Origin: Phlegmacium glaucopus
Taxonomy: Eukaryota > Basidiomycota > Agaricomycetes > Agaricales > Cortinariaceae
Length of the DNA: 24,734 nucleotides
Assembly (NCBI GenBank): GCA_015039465.1
Contig: MU130549.1
Coordinates: 52,149 to 76,882 of the forward strand
Direction: 5' to 3'
The translations under genes and the position numbers were made by a program. Positions 8,078 through 17,167 of this stretch are shown in pieces; position 1 is the stretch's first letter; every line of letters begins with the position of its first letter. The notes under the pieces were generated by a model. The model was given only the letters and a program-made list of their open reading frames with translations. It did no database searches and was not told where the DNA came from.

Positions 8078-9954
8078 TCGAGGCTGGCCTCCTTAAGAAG
8101 TACCCGCTTCTTTCTCAAAACTTATGGACTGGCTTCGACCTTCACCTTCCCGTCATTACTCGCACTCAGATTCCACCTAATAAGGACACTATACTTGAGC
8201 TACCAGTCCAGTTCGCAAAAATCGTCAATTTGGAAATTGAAAAAGGCCGTTATTTGGGTCCGTTTACCCAAAGAGACGTGGAGTCCCTTGTCGGCCCCTT
8301 CCAATCGTCTCCTTTTTCTATTATTCCTAAGCCGGGACGGCCCAATCATTTCCGCATTCTTCAAAATTACTCGTTCCCCCATAATACTTCTACTCTCTTC
8401 CCTAACCCCTCCATTAATTTGTTCGTCAACTCAGACGACTTTCCCACTACCTGGGGCACCTTTTCTATTATATCTCTCCTTATACACCAACTCCCTCCAG
8501 GTTCTCAAGTCGCTACACGTGACGTCGCAGAAGCTTATAGGACCATTCCCTTGCATCACTCTCAATGGCCAGCAGCGGTTGTTTGAGTCGGTACTAACGC
8601 CTTTTGTCTTGACCTTTCGACATGTTTCGGAGTCTCCCCTTCTTCTGGGGTCTATGGGGTCGTGGCCGATGCAGGCACAGACCTCGTCAGACGCCGCGGC
8701 ATCAGTCCGCTGGCAAAATGGGTGGACGATCATATATTCTTTCGAATTAGGCGGGAGTACCTGGCAGAATATAACCGCCAACGAAGAGCCCATCATTCTA
8801 GACTTTCAGCTCAAGGTCAAAGACACAATGGAGGTCGCTTATGGTACGGTGGTGCAGTCCTTCCCGATGGGACACTCGACGAGCATGTTGAAGATTTTCA
8901 ATTCCCTTGCACCGATCTCTCCCAGGCCTCTCCCCGATCAGTCGAAGATAAGCAGTTTTCTTATAACTTTGACGACATTGATGACATCTCTAAAACCCTT
9001 GGCATCCCTTGGGAACGGTCCAAAGACTCCCCTTTTGCCTTTTCGGCACCGTACATCGGCTTCACTTGGGACTTACAAACTCTCACAGTGTCCCTTAGCC
9101 CCGAAAAGAGAGCTAAGTATGTCGTCAATATTCAAGAGTGGCTACACAGGCAGTTCCATGTTCTACATGACGTACAAAAACTGTATGGTAAGTTGTTGCA
9201 TGCCTCACTCGTTGTCACGGCCGGACGCGCTTACCTCACCGGTTTCGAAGCCATGTTGGGCTTATGTAATCGTCAACCCTTTGTTCCTCACTCACCCCTC
9301 AAAGGCATTGTTGACGACCTTCGTTGGTGGCTCTCAAAGCTCACTCAGGCCTTCGTCTTCAGACCCATTCCTGCCCCTCGTGAGCTCACTGATACCATAG
9401 CCTTCTCCGACGCAAGTTCAGGGGTCGGCATTGCCATCGTCATTAATGGAAACTGGAGAGCGTGGAGGCTCATACCGGGCTGGCAGACCCTTGATGGCAG
9501 CCGAGACATCGGTTGGGCCGAAGCAGTTGGCTTCGAGCTCATGGTCAGAGCCGTCACACGGTCTGTCGGTGTTGGCAGACACTTTAAGGTCTTTGGGGAC
9601 AACATGGGAGTGGTTGAAGGGTGGCGGAACGGAAGGAGTAGAAACAGGCCAGTCAACACCGTCTTCAAAAGAGTTCATTCCTTCCTTGAGGACCTACCCG
9701 ACGCCGTATCCATTCATGCAGAGTATGTCCCTAGCAAGTCCAATCCAGCAGACGATCCCTCTAGAGGAATCTATCTGCCTGTCCATCTCCTCCTTCCCGA
9801 AATCCAGCTCCCATTTGGTCTCGACCGGTTCATTATTGATTCCACGCATCCTTACAGTCCCACAGAGCTTCGAATGCTCAGAGAAGGTCGCTACCCACAG
9901 GCACTCGCAAAGCACATTATCGGTTCTATCAAAAACAATTGTACCCCTGGCTAA
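8078..9954 (+). pseudogene. Reverse transcriptase-RNase H of YR element copy 1 (split, one nonsense codon)
   Basis: The frame comes from the left of the hAT insertion (about 5130-5258, ELRNVLKQRK to WYSML) and resumes at 8078 with LEAGLL. RT motifs are IPKPGRPNHFRILQNYSFP, TRDVAEAYRTIP (motif A Asp) and KWVDDHIFF (the catalytic Asp pair, as VDD). A TGA at 8584-8586 interrupts the frame where copy 2 has CGG-ATC, so it is most simply a CGA-to-TGA change. Reading continues in the same frame to TAA 9952-9954. RNase H follows with acidic residues in FSDASSG, WAEAVGFEL, FGDNMG and NPADDPSRG. The tail overlaps the recombinase frame. By family it makes element cDNA. This copy should be dead because of the insertion and the stop. 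Confidence 0.88.
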
Positions 9955-11213
9955 CCCGGTCATCCTCCCGGTGACCAGCACTTTCGTCCTAGACGACGTG
10001 CTCTCTACGCCAGCTTTGCTTTCACCTCGTTTTTCTTCCTCCCTTGCAGACACCTCCTCCGTCTCGCTTAGGACTCCTCACAGATACCAACTCGATCTCA
10101 CTCCTTCCACTTCCGTTCTCCGGCCTCACTGCCCAGCTCGCGATCGCTTAAGGCTCTGGTTACCAACCTTTTCAAGGTTTAGCTCCCACTCAGATAGGCT
10201 CGCTCTCGAGATAACCGAAGCCGACCTGGACCGGGTCATCACTGTCATTAACACGTCCTGGCAGCCCAGCACACGAGAAACCTACGGTGCTGGCTTGCTC
10301 GTTTTTCACATCTTTTGTGACCAAAGAGGCGTTATCGAAGCGCATAGATGCCCAGCTGAGCCACTGCTCATGTTGACCTTTATCTCTAGTTGCGCAGGAG
10401 CTTATTCTGGAAAGACCCGCAAATTACTTATACGCGGTTCGTGCTTGGCACATCTTACACGGGGCCCCATGGAGAATGAACCCTGCTGAAATGAAAGCGG
10501 CACTTGATGGTGCCACCGTCCTTGCCCCCCCGACGTCCAAAAGACCAAAGCGAGCTCCATTGACCTTACCTGTCATAGCTTCAATAGCAGGAAGGCTCGA
10601 TTTATCGAAGCCTCTAGAGGCTGCAGTATACGCTTGCTTAACCACGACCTTTTATTCTGCAGCTCGTTTGGGGGAGTTCACAGTGACTTCTCTCAAAGCC
10701 TTTGACCCACACTTACATGTCAAGGTTTCTGATTTACGTCATGATGTAGATCGTCAAGGTTTTCAAGTATCCGTTTTCAGGTTGCCACGTACTAAGACCA
10801 CGCCCGACGGTGAAGACGTATATTGGGCAGCGCAAGATGGCCCGTCCGACCCTCAAGCCGCCCTCGCAAATCACTTCAATGTCAACCACCCTTCAGACAA
10901 CGATGCTCTCTTCGCATGGAGACATCCCCAGGGCATCCGGCCCCTAACTCGCTCCGAGTTTCTGAAATGCATCAATACAGCAGCGGCCGAGCTAGGAATT
11001 GCTTCCTTAAAAGGTCACGGCATTTGCATTGGCGCGACCTTAGAGTACCTACTTCGTGGAGTTCCATTTGATGTGGTCAAGTCTATTGGCAGGTGGTCCG
11101 GTGAATCCTTCACCCTCTACCTTCGTCAGCATGCGGTAGTTATCGCACCTTACATCCAGGGCACCCCGGTAATGGAGGCTTTCACCCGCTACACCATGCC
11201 TCCCCCTCGTTAG
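9955..11213 (+). pseudogene. Tyrosine recombinase of YR element copy 1 (frameshifted)
   Basis: The frame overlaps the end of RNase H, so its true start is uncertain and the coordinates give the non-overlapping part. The N-terminal region is Ser/Pro-rich, then RDRLRLWLPTFSRF, then the core. Relative to copy 2, two bases are missing between 10418 and 10419 (ACC-C-GCA against ACC-CTC-GCA). This shifts the frame, and the core continues from about 10420 to TAG 11211-11213. Motifs: SAARLGEFT (first catalytic Arg), PRTKTT (Lys), KGHGICIGAT (HxxR box, here HxxC), SIGRWSGE and TLYLRQHA (Tyr). By family it integrates circular cDNA, replacing an integrase. Both the frameshift and the Arg-to-Cys change argue against activity. 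Confidence 0.85.
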
Positions 11214-11514
11214 ATTGTCATTTAGTGAGTTCTCATGGTATTTCCACACTCTCACCCTTCTCCTTAAATTCAGGGTTGCCTAAGACTTCGCTGGCTGCGT
11301 CGTCGGGCTCCTTATATTCGGGAACCACAGCTCATCTTAGACCTTCTTTTTCATAGGTCAGGGCCATTGTTTCAGCCAAGAAAGCCCCTTCAGGTTTTTT
11401 GCCCAAAATAACGTCTACCAAGCATTAGCTCGCATATCAGATCAATTGTCCTTTTTCCACAATTGTCTTTCCCTCGTAATATACATAACCTTTTCGGCTG
11501 CATAGACCTGTTTC
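11214..11514 (+). repeat. 3' untranslated region and B1-like repeat of YR copy 1
   Basis: ACCACAGCTCATCTT (about 11323), GGTCAGGGCC..TTGTTTC, AAAGCCCCTTCAGGTTTTTTGCCC and, near the end, ATACATAACC..TGCATAGA line up in order with the B1 repeat of copy 2 (14809-14999, read on the minus strand). Identity is clearly lower than between B1 and B2 of copy 2, so the copies belong to different lineages. I see no second copy to the right of the MITE, so B2 is missing or unrecognisable. Confidence 0.6.
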
Positions 11515-11516
11515 TA

Positions 11517-11960
11517 CTGCGCCCCTAAAACCGTGTCAGAAACTTCTTATGTAATCTTCGGAGCTTCAATTATCGTCGCGTCGAGTGGACGCGACGGGGT
11601 GGATATTTTGCGATGTTTTATATGCAAGGGATATGGGATTAGTTTAAAGAATATCGGGTGAAATGTTCATCCTGAGTGGCTGAGTTCTCGTGGTCGATTT
11701 CGTTCCTGTGGGTCAGACGAGAGAAAGTACCTTACATAATCATTGAGATTGCCTCGAACTGCTCACCCATTTGCCTACCTCTTCCACATCAGCTCATAAG
11801 CCCCTAAATTTTTACAAAAATGATTATTGTGATCTCTTAAAAGTCTTGTTCTCTAAATTTTATCCAACAACCTCTTCCTCGTTGAGAAAAACACCTGCGA
11901 CCAGATTTTCAAAGTCCGAAGATTACATAACAACTTTCTGACACGGTTCGGAGGGCGCGG
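11517..11960. mobile_element. MITE, 444 bp, TA target duplication
   Basis: Inverted ends: CTGCGCCCCTAAAACCGTG at the left, and on the right the inverse of CCGCGCCCTCCGAACCGTG. Both continue into TCAGAAA and TTATGTAATCTTCGG, so the inverted repeat is about 45 bp with a few mismatches. TA lies on both sides (11515-11516, 11961-11962). No open frame of note. TA duplication fits the Tc1/mariner superfamily. The assignment stops there. Confidence 0.82.
11574..11597. repeat. GC-rich hairpin within the MITE
   Basis: GTCGCGTC and GACGCGAC are perfect arms around a short GAGTG-type loop in the left half of the MITE. Confidence 0.7.
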
Positions 11961-11962
11961 TA

Positions 11963-12194
11963 AACAACAGACTTCATATATCGTGATCCATAGGGCACAT
12001 CACATATATCGAAGTCTGGCTAGGAGAGACTAGAGACTAGGTAAGTCCGGCGCCATCTATTTTGTCAAAGAAATTCCCTGCACAGGTCAGCCAGGGCTAC
12101 TCGATAGGTACCGTTAATGTTCACGCAAGCACTGGCAAGTTCTCAATTCTCATGAGTTTCTCTTATTGATGATTTCTTTTAGGTCTGTTATGAA
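11963..12194. other. Unassigned sequence with an imperfect inverted repeat
   Basis: CAGACTTCATATATCGTGAT (about 11969) pairs imperfectly with ATCACATATATCGAAGTCTG (about 11999-12018). No gene is seen. It may be the remains of copy 1's A2 repeat displaced by the MITE, but there is nothing in the window to compare it with. Confidence 0.4.
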
Positions 12195-12236
12195 ATAGTA
12201 AGTCTCAACTTTTAATAGAAAGTTGAGACTTGCTAT
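12195..12236. repeat. Hairpin, 13-bp perfect arms
   Basis: AAGTCTCAACTTT (12200-12212) and its exact reverse complement (12219-12231) enclose TAATAG. Pairing extends outward about five more bases with one mismatch. It marks the left edge of an AT-rich block with no recognisable gene to about 12530. Confidence 0.8.
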
Positions 12237-12530
12237 AGTAAAATCCGTGACTAAAGAATGTGACCATTATTGTGACACGAAAGTGATAAGATATCAAAAG
12301 ATAAGAAACTTGAGAAATCAACAAGTTGAAACTCATATATTCCAACAGGAAGTACCAACCAAGCTGGAATAAAGCAAAAGGTAATGGAAATTGGTGGAAA
12401 GGGGAAGTAGGCAAAAGTCTAAAACCCATGTAACATTGTAAGTAATCCCATCAAACCTGCTTGTAATTTTCACCATAGTTTTATTATAGGCCACCACCTA
12501 ATGTCACAAAATCCAATGATATATCTTGTT
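12237..12530. other. AT-rich stretch without recognisable gene
   Basis: Only short open frames on either strand. No motif, repeat or element end was recognised. Base composition is clearly more AT-rich than the YR copies on either side. Confidence 0.4.
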
Positions 12531-12775
12531 TTTCACACAGTTTTTGTGTGGGGACAAAAGTCAATAAAATACACAGTTTTTTACACTGTTTTTGTGTGGT
12601 TGAAAAAGTCAACAATATATGTAGTTTTTTACACTGTTTTTGTGTGGTCAAAAAAGTCAACAATATATATGTAGTTTTTTACACTGTTTTTGTGTGGTCA
12701 AAAATTCAACAATATATAATTTTTTACACCATTTTTCTGTTGCCAAAAATTCAACAATAGATGTAGTTTTTTTCA
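12531..12775. repeat. Tandem repeat, about four units of ~62 bp
   Basis: The unit core is ACACTGTTTTTGTGTGG, then AAAAGTCAACAATATATG and TAGTTTTTT. Units near 12535, 12580, 12642 and 12705 become more diverged to the right. The short translated products follow the repeat and are not genes. Confidence 0.85.
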
Positions 12776-12785
12776 CCTATCAAAC

Positions 12786-13229
12786 TGTTGGAAATTCCCC
12801 CATTCCAGGGTTGTGATCCTTTGATATATCAATCTGGATTACTACTGTGGGGAAGTCAGACTGGCTACACAAGGTGTCAAATGAGTAGTTTATCTTATCT
12901 ACTATTAGATTAGATTACAGTAGATACTCGTAGTGTAGATGTCCATACTACCAGACCAATGTGTGATAGCCATCACACATGTGCAATCCTTATCACGCAC
13001 ATGCTACCCCAGGTAGCTTCTAGGGGCTGTGCTAATAGTGTGCACAGACCATCTACAACTAGTATATAAGCAGTCTGTATACCACTAGTATACTTCACTT
13101 GGACATTCGTCTAAAGTACCTAGTTAGTAGCATACTCTACATACTCAAAGGTAAGCTAGTAAGATACCCACAACCAGCTCTGCGCACATAGCAACTTGTT
13201 TGCTGTGCAACACAAGGACAGTTACAACA
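12786..13229 (+). mobile_element. Probable solo LTR or LTR end (444 bp, TGTTG...CAACA)
   Basis: Begins TGTTGGAAATTCCCCCATT and ends CAGTTACAACA, giving perfect 5-bp inverted ends. A TATA-like CTAGTATATAAGCAG lies near 13058. The start resembles Copia-type LTRs of fungi, which is an impression from the ends only. Flanks are CAAAC and TTTTT, so no target duplication is visible and an end may be lost. Confidence 0.5.
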
Positions 13230-13300
13230 TTTTTCATTCTTCATTTTCATTCTTCATTTTCATTCTCTCATTAGTTACTAAACTAGGATAGGTACTTACT

Positions 13301-13553
13301 TGTAGAAGTAGGCCATCAAGCCAAAGTGAAGTGGCCGCAGGCCACTTCTATATTTGGACTTTCTATATCTACATTGTAGCTTTGTGGCATCATAGGCCAC
13401 TGTGCCACATTTTCACAGTATATAAACCCTTAGAATTACAAACACAAGGATTATCTTAATTTTACCCAGAAACTCAAGTTCATTCTCAAGTCTAAAGACT
13501 CTATCCCCTTCAAAACTTGTATCAATTCTTACACTACACTTTACTACCTTACA
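13301..13553 (+). mobile_element. LTR of a decayed Ty3-type element (253 bp) with adjoining primer-binding site
   Basis: Runs from TGTAGAAGTAGGCC to CTTACA (TGTA/TACA ends), with TATA box CAGTATATAAACCC near 13420. It is followed at once by TGGTGTCCCATCA (13554), a plausible tRNA primer-binding site. A perfect small hairpin GAAGTGGCC-GCA-GGCCACTTC lies at 13328-13348. Only about 80 bp further on, integrase-like sequence begins, so gag, protease and RT have been deleted. Confidence 0.6.
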
Positions 13554-13632
13554 TGGTGTCCCATCACACAGACATTAATCCATTTATCTATGGAAATAAC
13601 AACTTTAAATATAGAAAATTATGTAATATTCT

Positions 13633-14060
13633 GGTGGAATTACAGTTGTAAATTAAGACCACCTGGGTCTCTTAGTGCTATTAGGAGCAAGTAGATTGTT
13701 TATTTAAGGGACCATGTATGGTGGAAAGACATGGTATCTGATACTAAGGCATATTTTAAAACTTGTAAAACTTGTAAACAGAGTAATCAAAAAATTATGA
13801 GTTATTAAATCCCTTAGCCCTACCTTCAGCATGGGAATCAATAGGAATGGATTTTTGTTGGTCTTTTACCAACATCTAGTAATAGTGATGGAAATTTTAA
13901 CCTTATCAAAGTTGTCATTTATTTGCTTACTATTACAAATTTCTACCTCATGCTTTATATGTGGAGAGGCACATGGCCCACTAGAGAAACTGGCTGTTTG
14001 TCATTGTTTGTCCTCTCTGACTTGACCACAACTCATGGCAAATCAATTTTTGAATGCATT
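13633..14060 (+). pseudogene. Degenerate Ty3-type integrase fragment
   Basis: Broken reading frames with recognisable integrase pieces in order. RDHVWWKDMVSDTKAY then FKTCKTCKQSNQ is the HHCC zinc-binding end. LALPSAWESIGMDFCWSF is the start of the catalytic core, with the first catalytic Asp in GMDF. Weaker matches follow (VVIYLLT, PTRETG, THGKSI). Stops occur just upstream (TAG) and between the two domains (TAA, ATGAGTTATTAA near 13807). Nothing matches the second Asp or the Glu clearly. It is probably the remains of the element whose LTR lies at 13301-13553. Confidence 0.6.
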
Positions 14061-14114
14061 TGCACCTATATCAGTAAAATTAAACTGCCAATCGAAATAT
14101 TTTACATTTATCTG

Positions 14115-14236
14115 GGGAAGTGTTGCAGCAGTTTTTTCAAATTCAGTCAATAACACATAGATTCAAGAAGGAAGCACCCAAGAACTACAACTTGCAAGCG
14201 GCAAGCCCAAACAAAAAAATCACTGCAACACTTCCC
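14115..14236. repeat. Short foldback/MITE-like inverted repeat
   Basis: GGGAAGTGTTGCAG (14115-14128) and its exact inverse (14223-14236), each followed inward by a T/A run, enclose about 94 bp. The right end read inward is TAGGGAAGTGTTGCAG, like a hAT terminus, but the left end has TGGGG and no 8-bp duplication is seen. Confidence 0.6.
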
Positions 14237-14263
14237 TAAAGTACAGCTCACTGAATGCAACTC

Positions 14264-14454
14264 TCTATGCAAACAAATGGTCATGTGTATTTTATGGAGA
14301 CAAGCTTGGTGCCGAACGATCTGAGTGAGTTCAGCACCGGAAAAAGGTATGCAGGTAGATGTCACTAGTAGCTATTGTGGTAAAAAACCCGAAGGGCTTT
14401 TATTCCAAAACAAGGGCTCTGACCTAAGAAAGGAAAAACAAGATGAGCTGTGAT
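14264..14454 (-). repeat. B2 split direct repeat (191 bp)
   Basis: Nearly identical to B1 at 14809-14999, with five differences in 191 bp, all A here against G in B1 on the plus strand. It contains an imperfect copy of the GGTGCCGAAC hairpin (14308-14338, one mismatch). It forms the outer 3' end of copy 2. Confidence 0.9.
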
Positions 14455-14808
14455 GGGCGGGAGGGTCAGCGCAGCACAGTGAAATCTATGTCTAAGATCG
14501 AGAACAGATTGCGTCGAGTTATAGGAAATCAAATTCTGGAAGAAAAGACGAGGAAAGACGGGCTTTTGCCTCTTTATTTATTGTTCACACGGATATATAA
14601 AGCATTTTCTTTCTATAAGACGTGCTGCGAAAAAGGGGAGTGGTAGGGTGGGCAAAAGAAATTATATCCGCTCGGATGACGAGCAGGGAAATTGAGTTCG
14701 AGGTTGTGGTAGTGGCAGTGAAGAAAAGATTGCCACGCCACAACCCAATTCGTCGCGTAGACAAATTTCTATGCTCGCATTCGTGTCTCGTGCTCTCTTA
14801 GAATAAAA
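14455..14808 (-). repeat. A2 repeat candidate (354 bp) between B1 and B2
   Basis: Unique in this window. In Ngaro-type elements the sequence between B1 and B2 is A2, identical to A1 at the 5' end of the element, and it serves the circular-intermediate replication scheme. It contains a TATA-like TTTATATATCC on the minus strand near 14600. A1 of copy 2 is not in the window, so the identity is inferred from position. Confidence 0.7.
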
Positions 14809-14999
14809 TCTATGCAAACGAATGGTCATGTGTATTTTATGGAGACAAGCTTGGTGCCGAACGATCTGAGTGAGTTCGGCACCGGAAAAAGGTATGCAGG
14901 TGGATGTCGCTAGTAGCTATTGTGGTAAAAAACCCGAAGGGCTTTTATTCCGAAACAAGGGCTCTGACCTAAGAAAGGAAAAACAAGATGAGCTGTGAT
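14809..14999 (-). repeat. B1 split direct repeat (191 bp) with hairpin
   Basis: Directly repeats B2 (14264-14454). It includes a perfect hairpin, GGTGCCGAAC (14853-14862) and GTTCGGCACC (14874-14883), with an 11-nt loop. Confidence 0.9.
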
Positions 15000-15089
15000 T
15001 CCCATCTATAAGGAGCCAAGCGACGCAACAAGCAAAGTCTTAGTTACCCCAAGTTTTAGGAGCTGGGCAAAAGGAACTTACTAATGACT
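15000..15089 (-). other. 3' spacer between recombinase stop and B1 in copy 2
   Basis: About 90 bp on the minus strand after the nominal recombinase stop, containing AAGACTTTGCTTGTTGCGTCG. It matches AAGACTTCGCTGGCTGCGTCG at the same place in copy 1 (about 11282). No gene. Confidence 0.6.
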
Positions 15090-17167
15090 CTAACGTGGAG
15101 GGGGCATAGTGTATCGAGTAAAGGCCTCCATGACCGGAGTGCCTTGTATGTACGGCGCGATGACTACTGCATGCTGACGCAGATAGAGCAAAAGGCCTCG
15201 CTAGACCACCGGCCGATAGACTTGACGACATCAAAAGGCACGCCACGTAGGAGGTACTCTAGGGTGGCGCCAATACAGATTCCATGTCCTTTTAAGGAAG
15301 GAATTCCAAGTGTGGCAGCAGCTGCATTGATGGACTTGAGAAACTCGCCTCGAGTCAGCGGCCGGATGCCCTGTGGGTGCCTCCAAGCAAAAAGCGGACT
15401 GCCTAGTGGGGGGTTGTTGACGCTGTAGTGATTGACGAGGGCTGCATGAGGGTCTGAGGGACCTTCTTGAGCAGCCCAATACACATCTTCGCCTGTAGGT
15501 GTAGTTTTTGTCCGAGGCAGGTGGAAGACCGTCACTTGGAACCCGTGACGATCTTTGTCATGACGAACATCAGAGACTTTAACATGGAGGGCCGGGTCAA
15601 AGGCTTTGAGGGAAGCGACAGTAAACTCACCAAGTCGAGCAGCCAAATAAAACGTGGTGGTAAGGCACGCATAGACGGCTGCATCTAATGGTTTTGAGTG
15701 GTTGAGTTTACCTGCTATCGCAATGATGACTGAAAGTACAAGAGGAAGCCGTTTTGGCCTCTTCGATGCAGGAGGAGCTAAAATGGTGGCTCCATCTAAG
15801 GCAGCTTTCATTTCAGCTGAATTCATTGACCAGGGGGCACCATGAAGGGTGTGCCAGGCGCGAATAGTGTAGAAATAGTTTGCGAGGGTCTTGCCGGAGT
15901 AAGAACCAGCACAACTGGAAATGAAAGTGAGCATCAGCAAGGAATCGGCAGGACAACGAAGCAGTTCAGGAACACCTCTATGATCACAAAAGACGTGGAA
16001 TACGAGGAGACCAGCACCATATGTCTCTTGTGTGGTGGGCTGCCATGAGGTATTAATGACGGTTATGACACTGATGTACCTGCGGTGGGATCAGACTGCA
16101 AGTAGTAACGTAGTTCAGAGGGGTTAATGTAGATTTCCTCGATAGAATTTAAAGAGAAGTCCGCAGTATTGAAATATGCAAGAAGAGTAGACCGCGAGGA
16201 TAGCGAAGTTCGCGAATGATTATGCAGTTCGCAAAGTAGCTTAAAGGATGAGACTATTGACTTAGAACGTTGCTGCAAAGTTTATGGGATCAAAACTCTG
16301 GCCGTCCCTTGTTCACCTTGCCTCCTACTTGCTACAGGTACTTAATACAAGAGCAACAAGCTAGCCAGGTGCGGATATGCGAAACAGTAATGTAAAATTT
16401 GAGCTAATGCGAAGTCACATGGGCCCAGTAGTTTGGTAACAAAGAAATAGGAGATAGAATAATAATAGAAGTGATGAGTAAGGAGGTCAGTTGAATGACC
16501 TCCTGTTTCGAAGGAGATGATAAAATAATAATATATATAGAAAGTTAAAAGAAAGTAAGTTGAAAACAACACGGACCATGATCAAACCGGTGAAAGGGAT
16601 GTGTATGCGAGCCGTGAAAGACCGTGAGATTAAAGAGAAGCTGTACAAAGGTGTGGTTGCGAAGGAAAGAAATGGCTAAGTCCAGTATTGATAGAGAGAG
16701 TTGAAGATATGTCGAAGTATGAAGTGCGAAGAGGAATGAGGGTGCGTTGGATAGTTAGAAAGGTCGTAGAAGTGACGTGCGAAGGTTATGTGAGGATTAT
16801 AGTATGTTGTGCGAGATGCGAAGGATGTGCGAGAATTGCGAATGATGGTGCGAACGAAACTGGTACCCGCGAGGTATCTGCGTATACTGCGAAGTTGTTA
16901 AAACGCAAAAATAACCAGTTTATGAACCTAGAGGTTATATGGGTCCTATCAACACGATCCAGGTCGGTATCGGTTATCTCCAAGCACGCGTCACCTGGTC
17001 GATGACCAGACCTTGAGAAGGTGGGTACCCAGAGCCTGAGCCGATCGCAAGCTGAACAGTGAGGGCGGAGCTCAGACGATGAAGGAGTGAGGTCAGGCTG
17101 ATATCTTTGAGGGGTCCTGGTTGATGAAGTGGTGTCAAGGATGGGTGCAGAGAAATGTGACTGGATA
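15090..17167 (-). pseudogene. Tyrosine recombinase of YR element copy 2 (LTR insertion and 1-bp deletion)
   Basis: The N-terminal part reads toward DRLRLWVPTFSR and ITDTDLDR, where an 880-bp LTR (16072-16951) is inserted. With the LTR and one copy of its GTGT duplication removed, the frame continues as VITVINTSWQP, the same as copy 1. Core motifs: LAARLGEFTV, LPRTKTT, KGHGICIGAT, SIGRWSSEAF. The C-terminus has lost one T in a T run (plus-strand A run 15190-15193), so EAF reads on as CSICVSMQ-stop instead of a LYLRQHA-type sequence carrying the catalytic Tyr. The nominal in-frame stop of the undamaged gene is at 15090-15092. The frame overlaps the end of RNase H upstream of 17168. Inactive by at least two lesions, plus the HxxR-to-HxxC change shared with copy 1. 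Confidence 0.85.
16072..16951 (-). mobile_element. Solo LTR (family A, 880 bp), 4-bp TSD
   Basis: Reverse-orientation copy of 6767-7646 with exactly the same length. It is flanked by ACAC (plus strand) at 16068-16071 and 16952-16955. Removing it restores the recombinase frame across LDR-VITV, which confirms the boundaries and the unusual 4-bp duplication. An open frame of about 70 codons in its 3' part ends SELRYYLQSDPTAGTS, and the same frame enters gag at 21284. Confidence 0.93.

Larger units (their letters stand above)
3420..11514 (+). mobile_element. Ngaro/DIRS-type tyrosine-recombinase retrotransposon, copy 1
   Basis: Gene order is gag (3423-5232), RT-RNase H (resuming at 8078 and ending 9954) and tyrosine recombinase (to 11213), with no integrase or protease. 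That order, and the overlap of the three frames, is the hallmark of YR retrotransposons. There is no methyltransferase domain, which points to Ngaro rather than classical DIRS. The 5' repeat (A1) must lie left of the inserted hAT element, outside the window. The 3' end resembles the B1 repeat of copy 2 up to about 11507. It probably continues past the MITE at 11517-11960, but I cannot place its end. Confidence 0.82.

Noticed and set aside
8195..9400. 401-codon plus-strand frame overlapping RT
   Set aside because: It is a shifted-frame shadow of RT-RNase H, whose motifs lie in the other frame.
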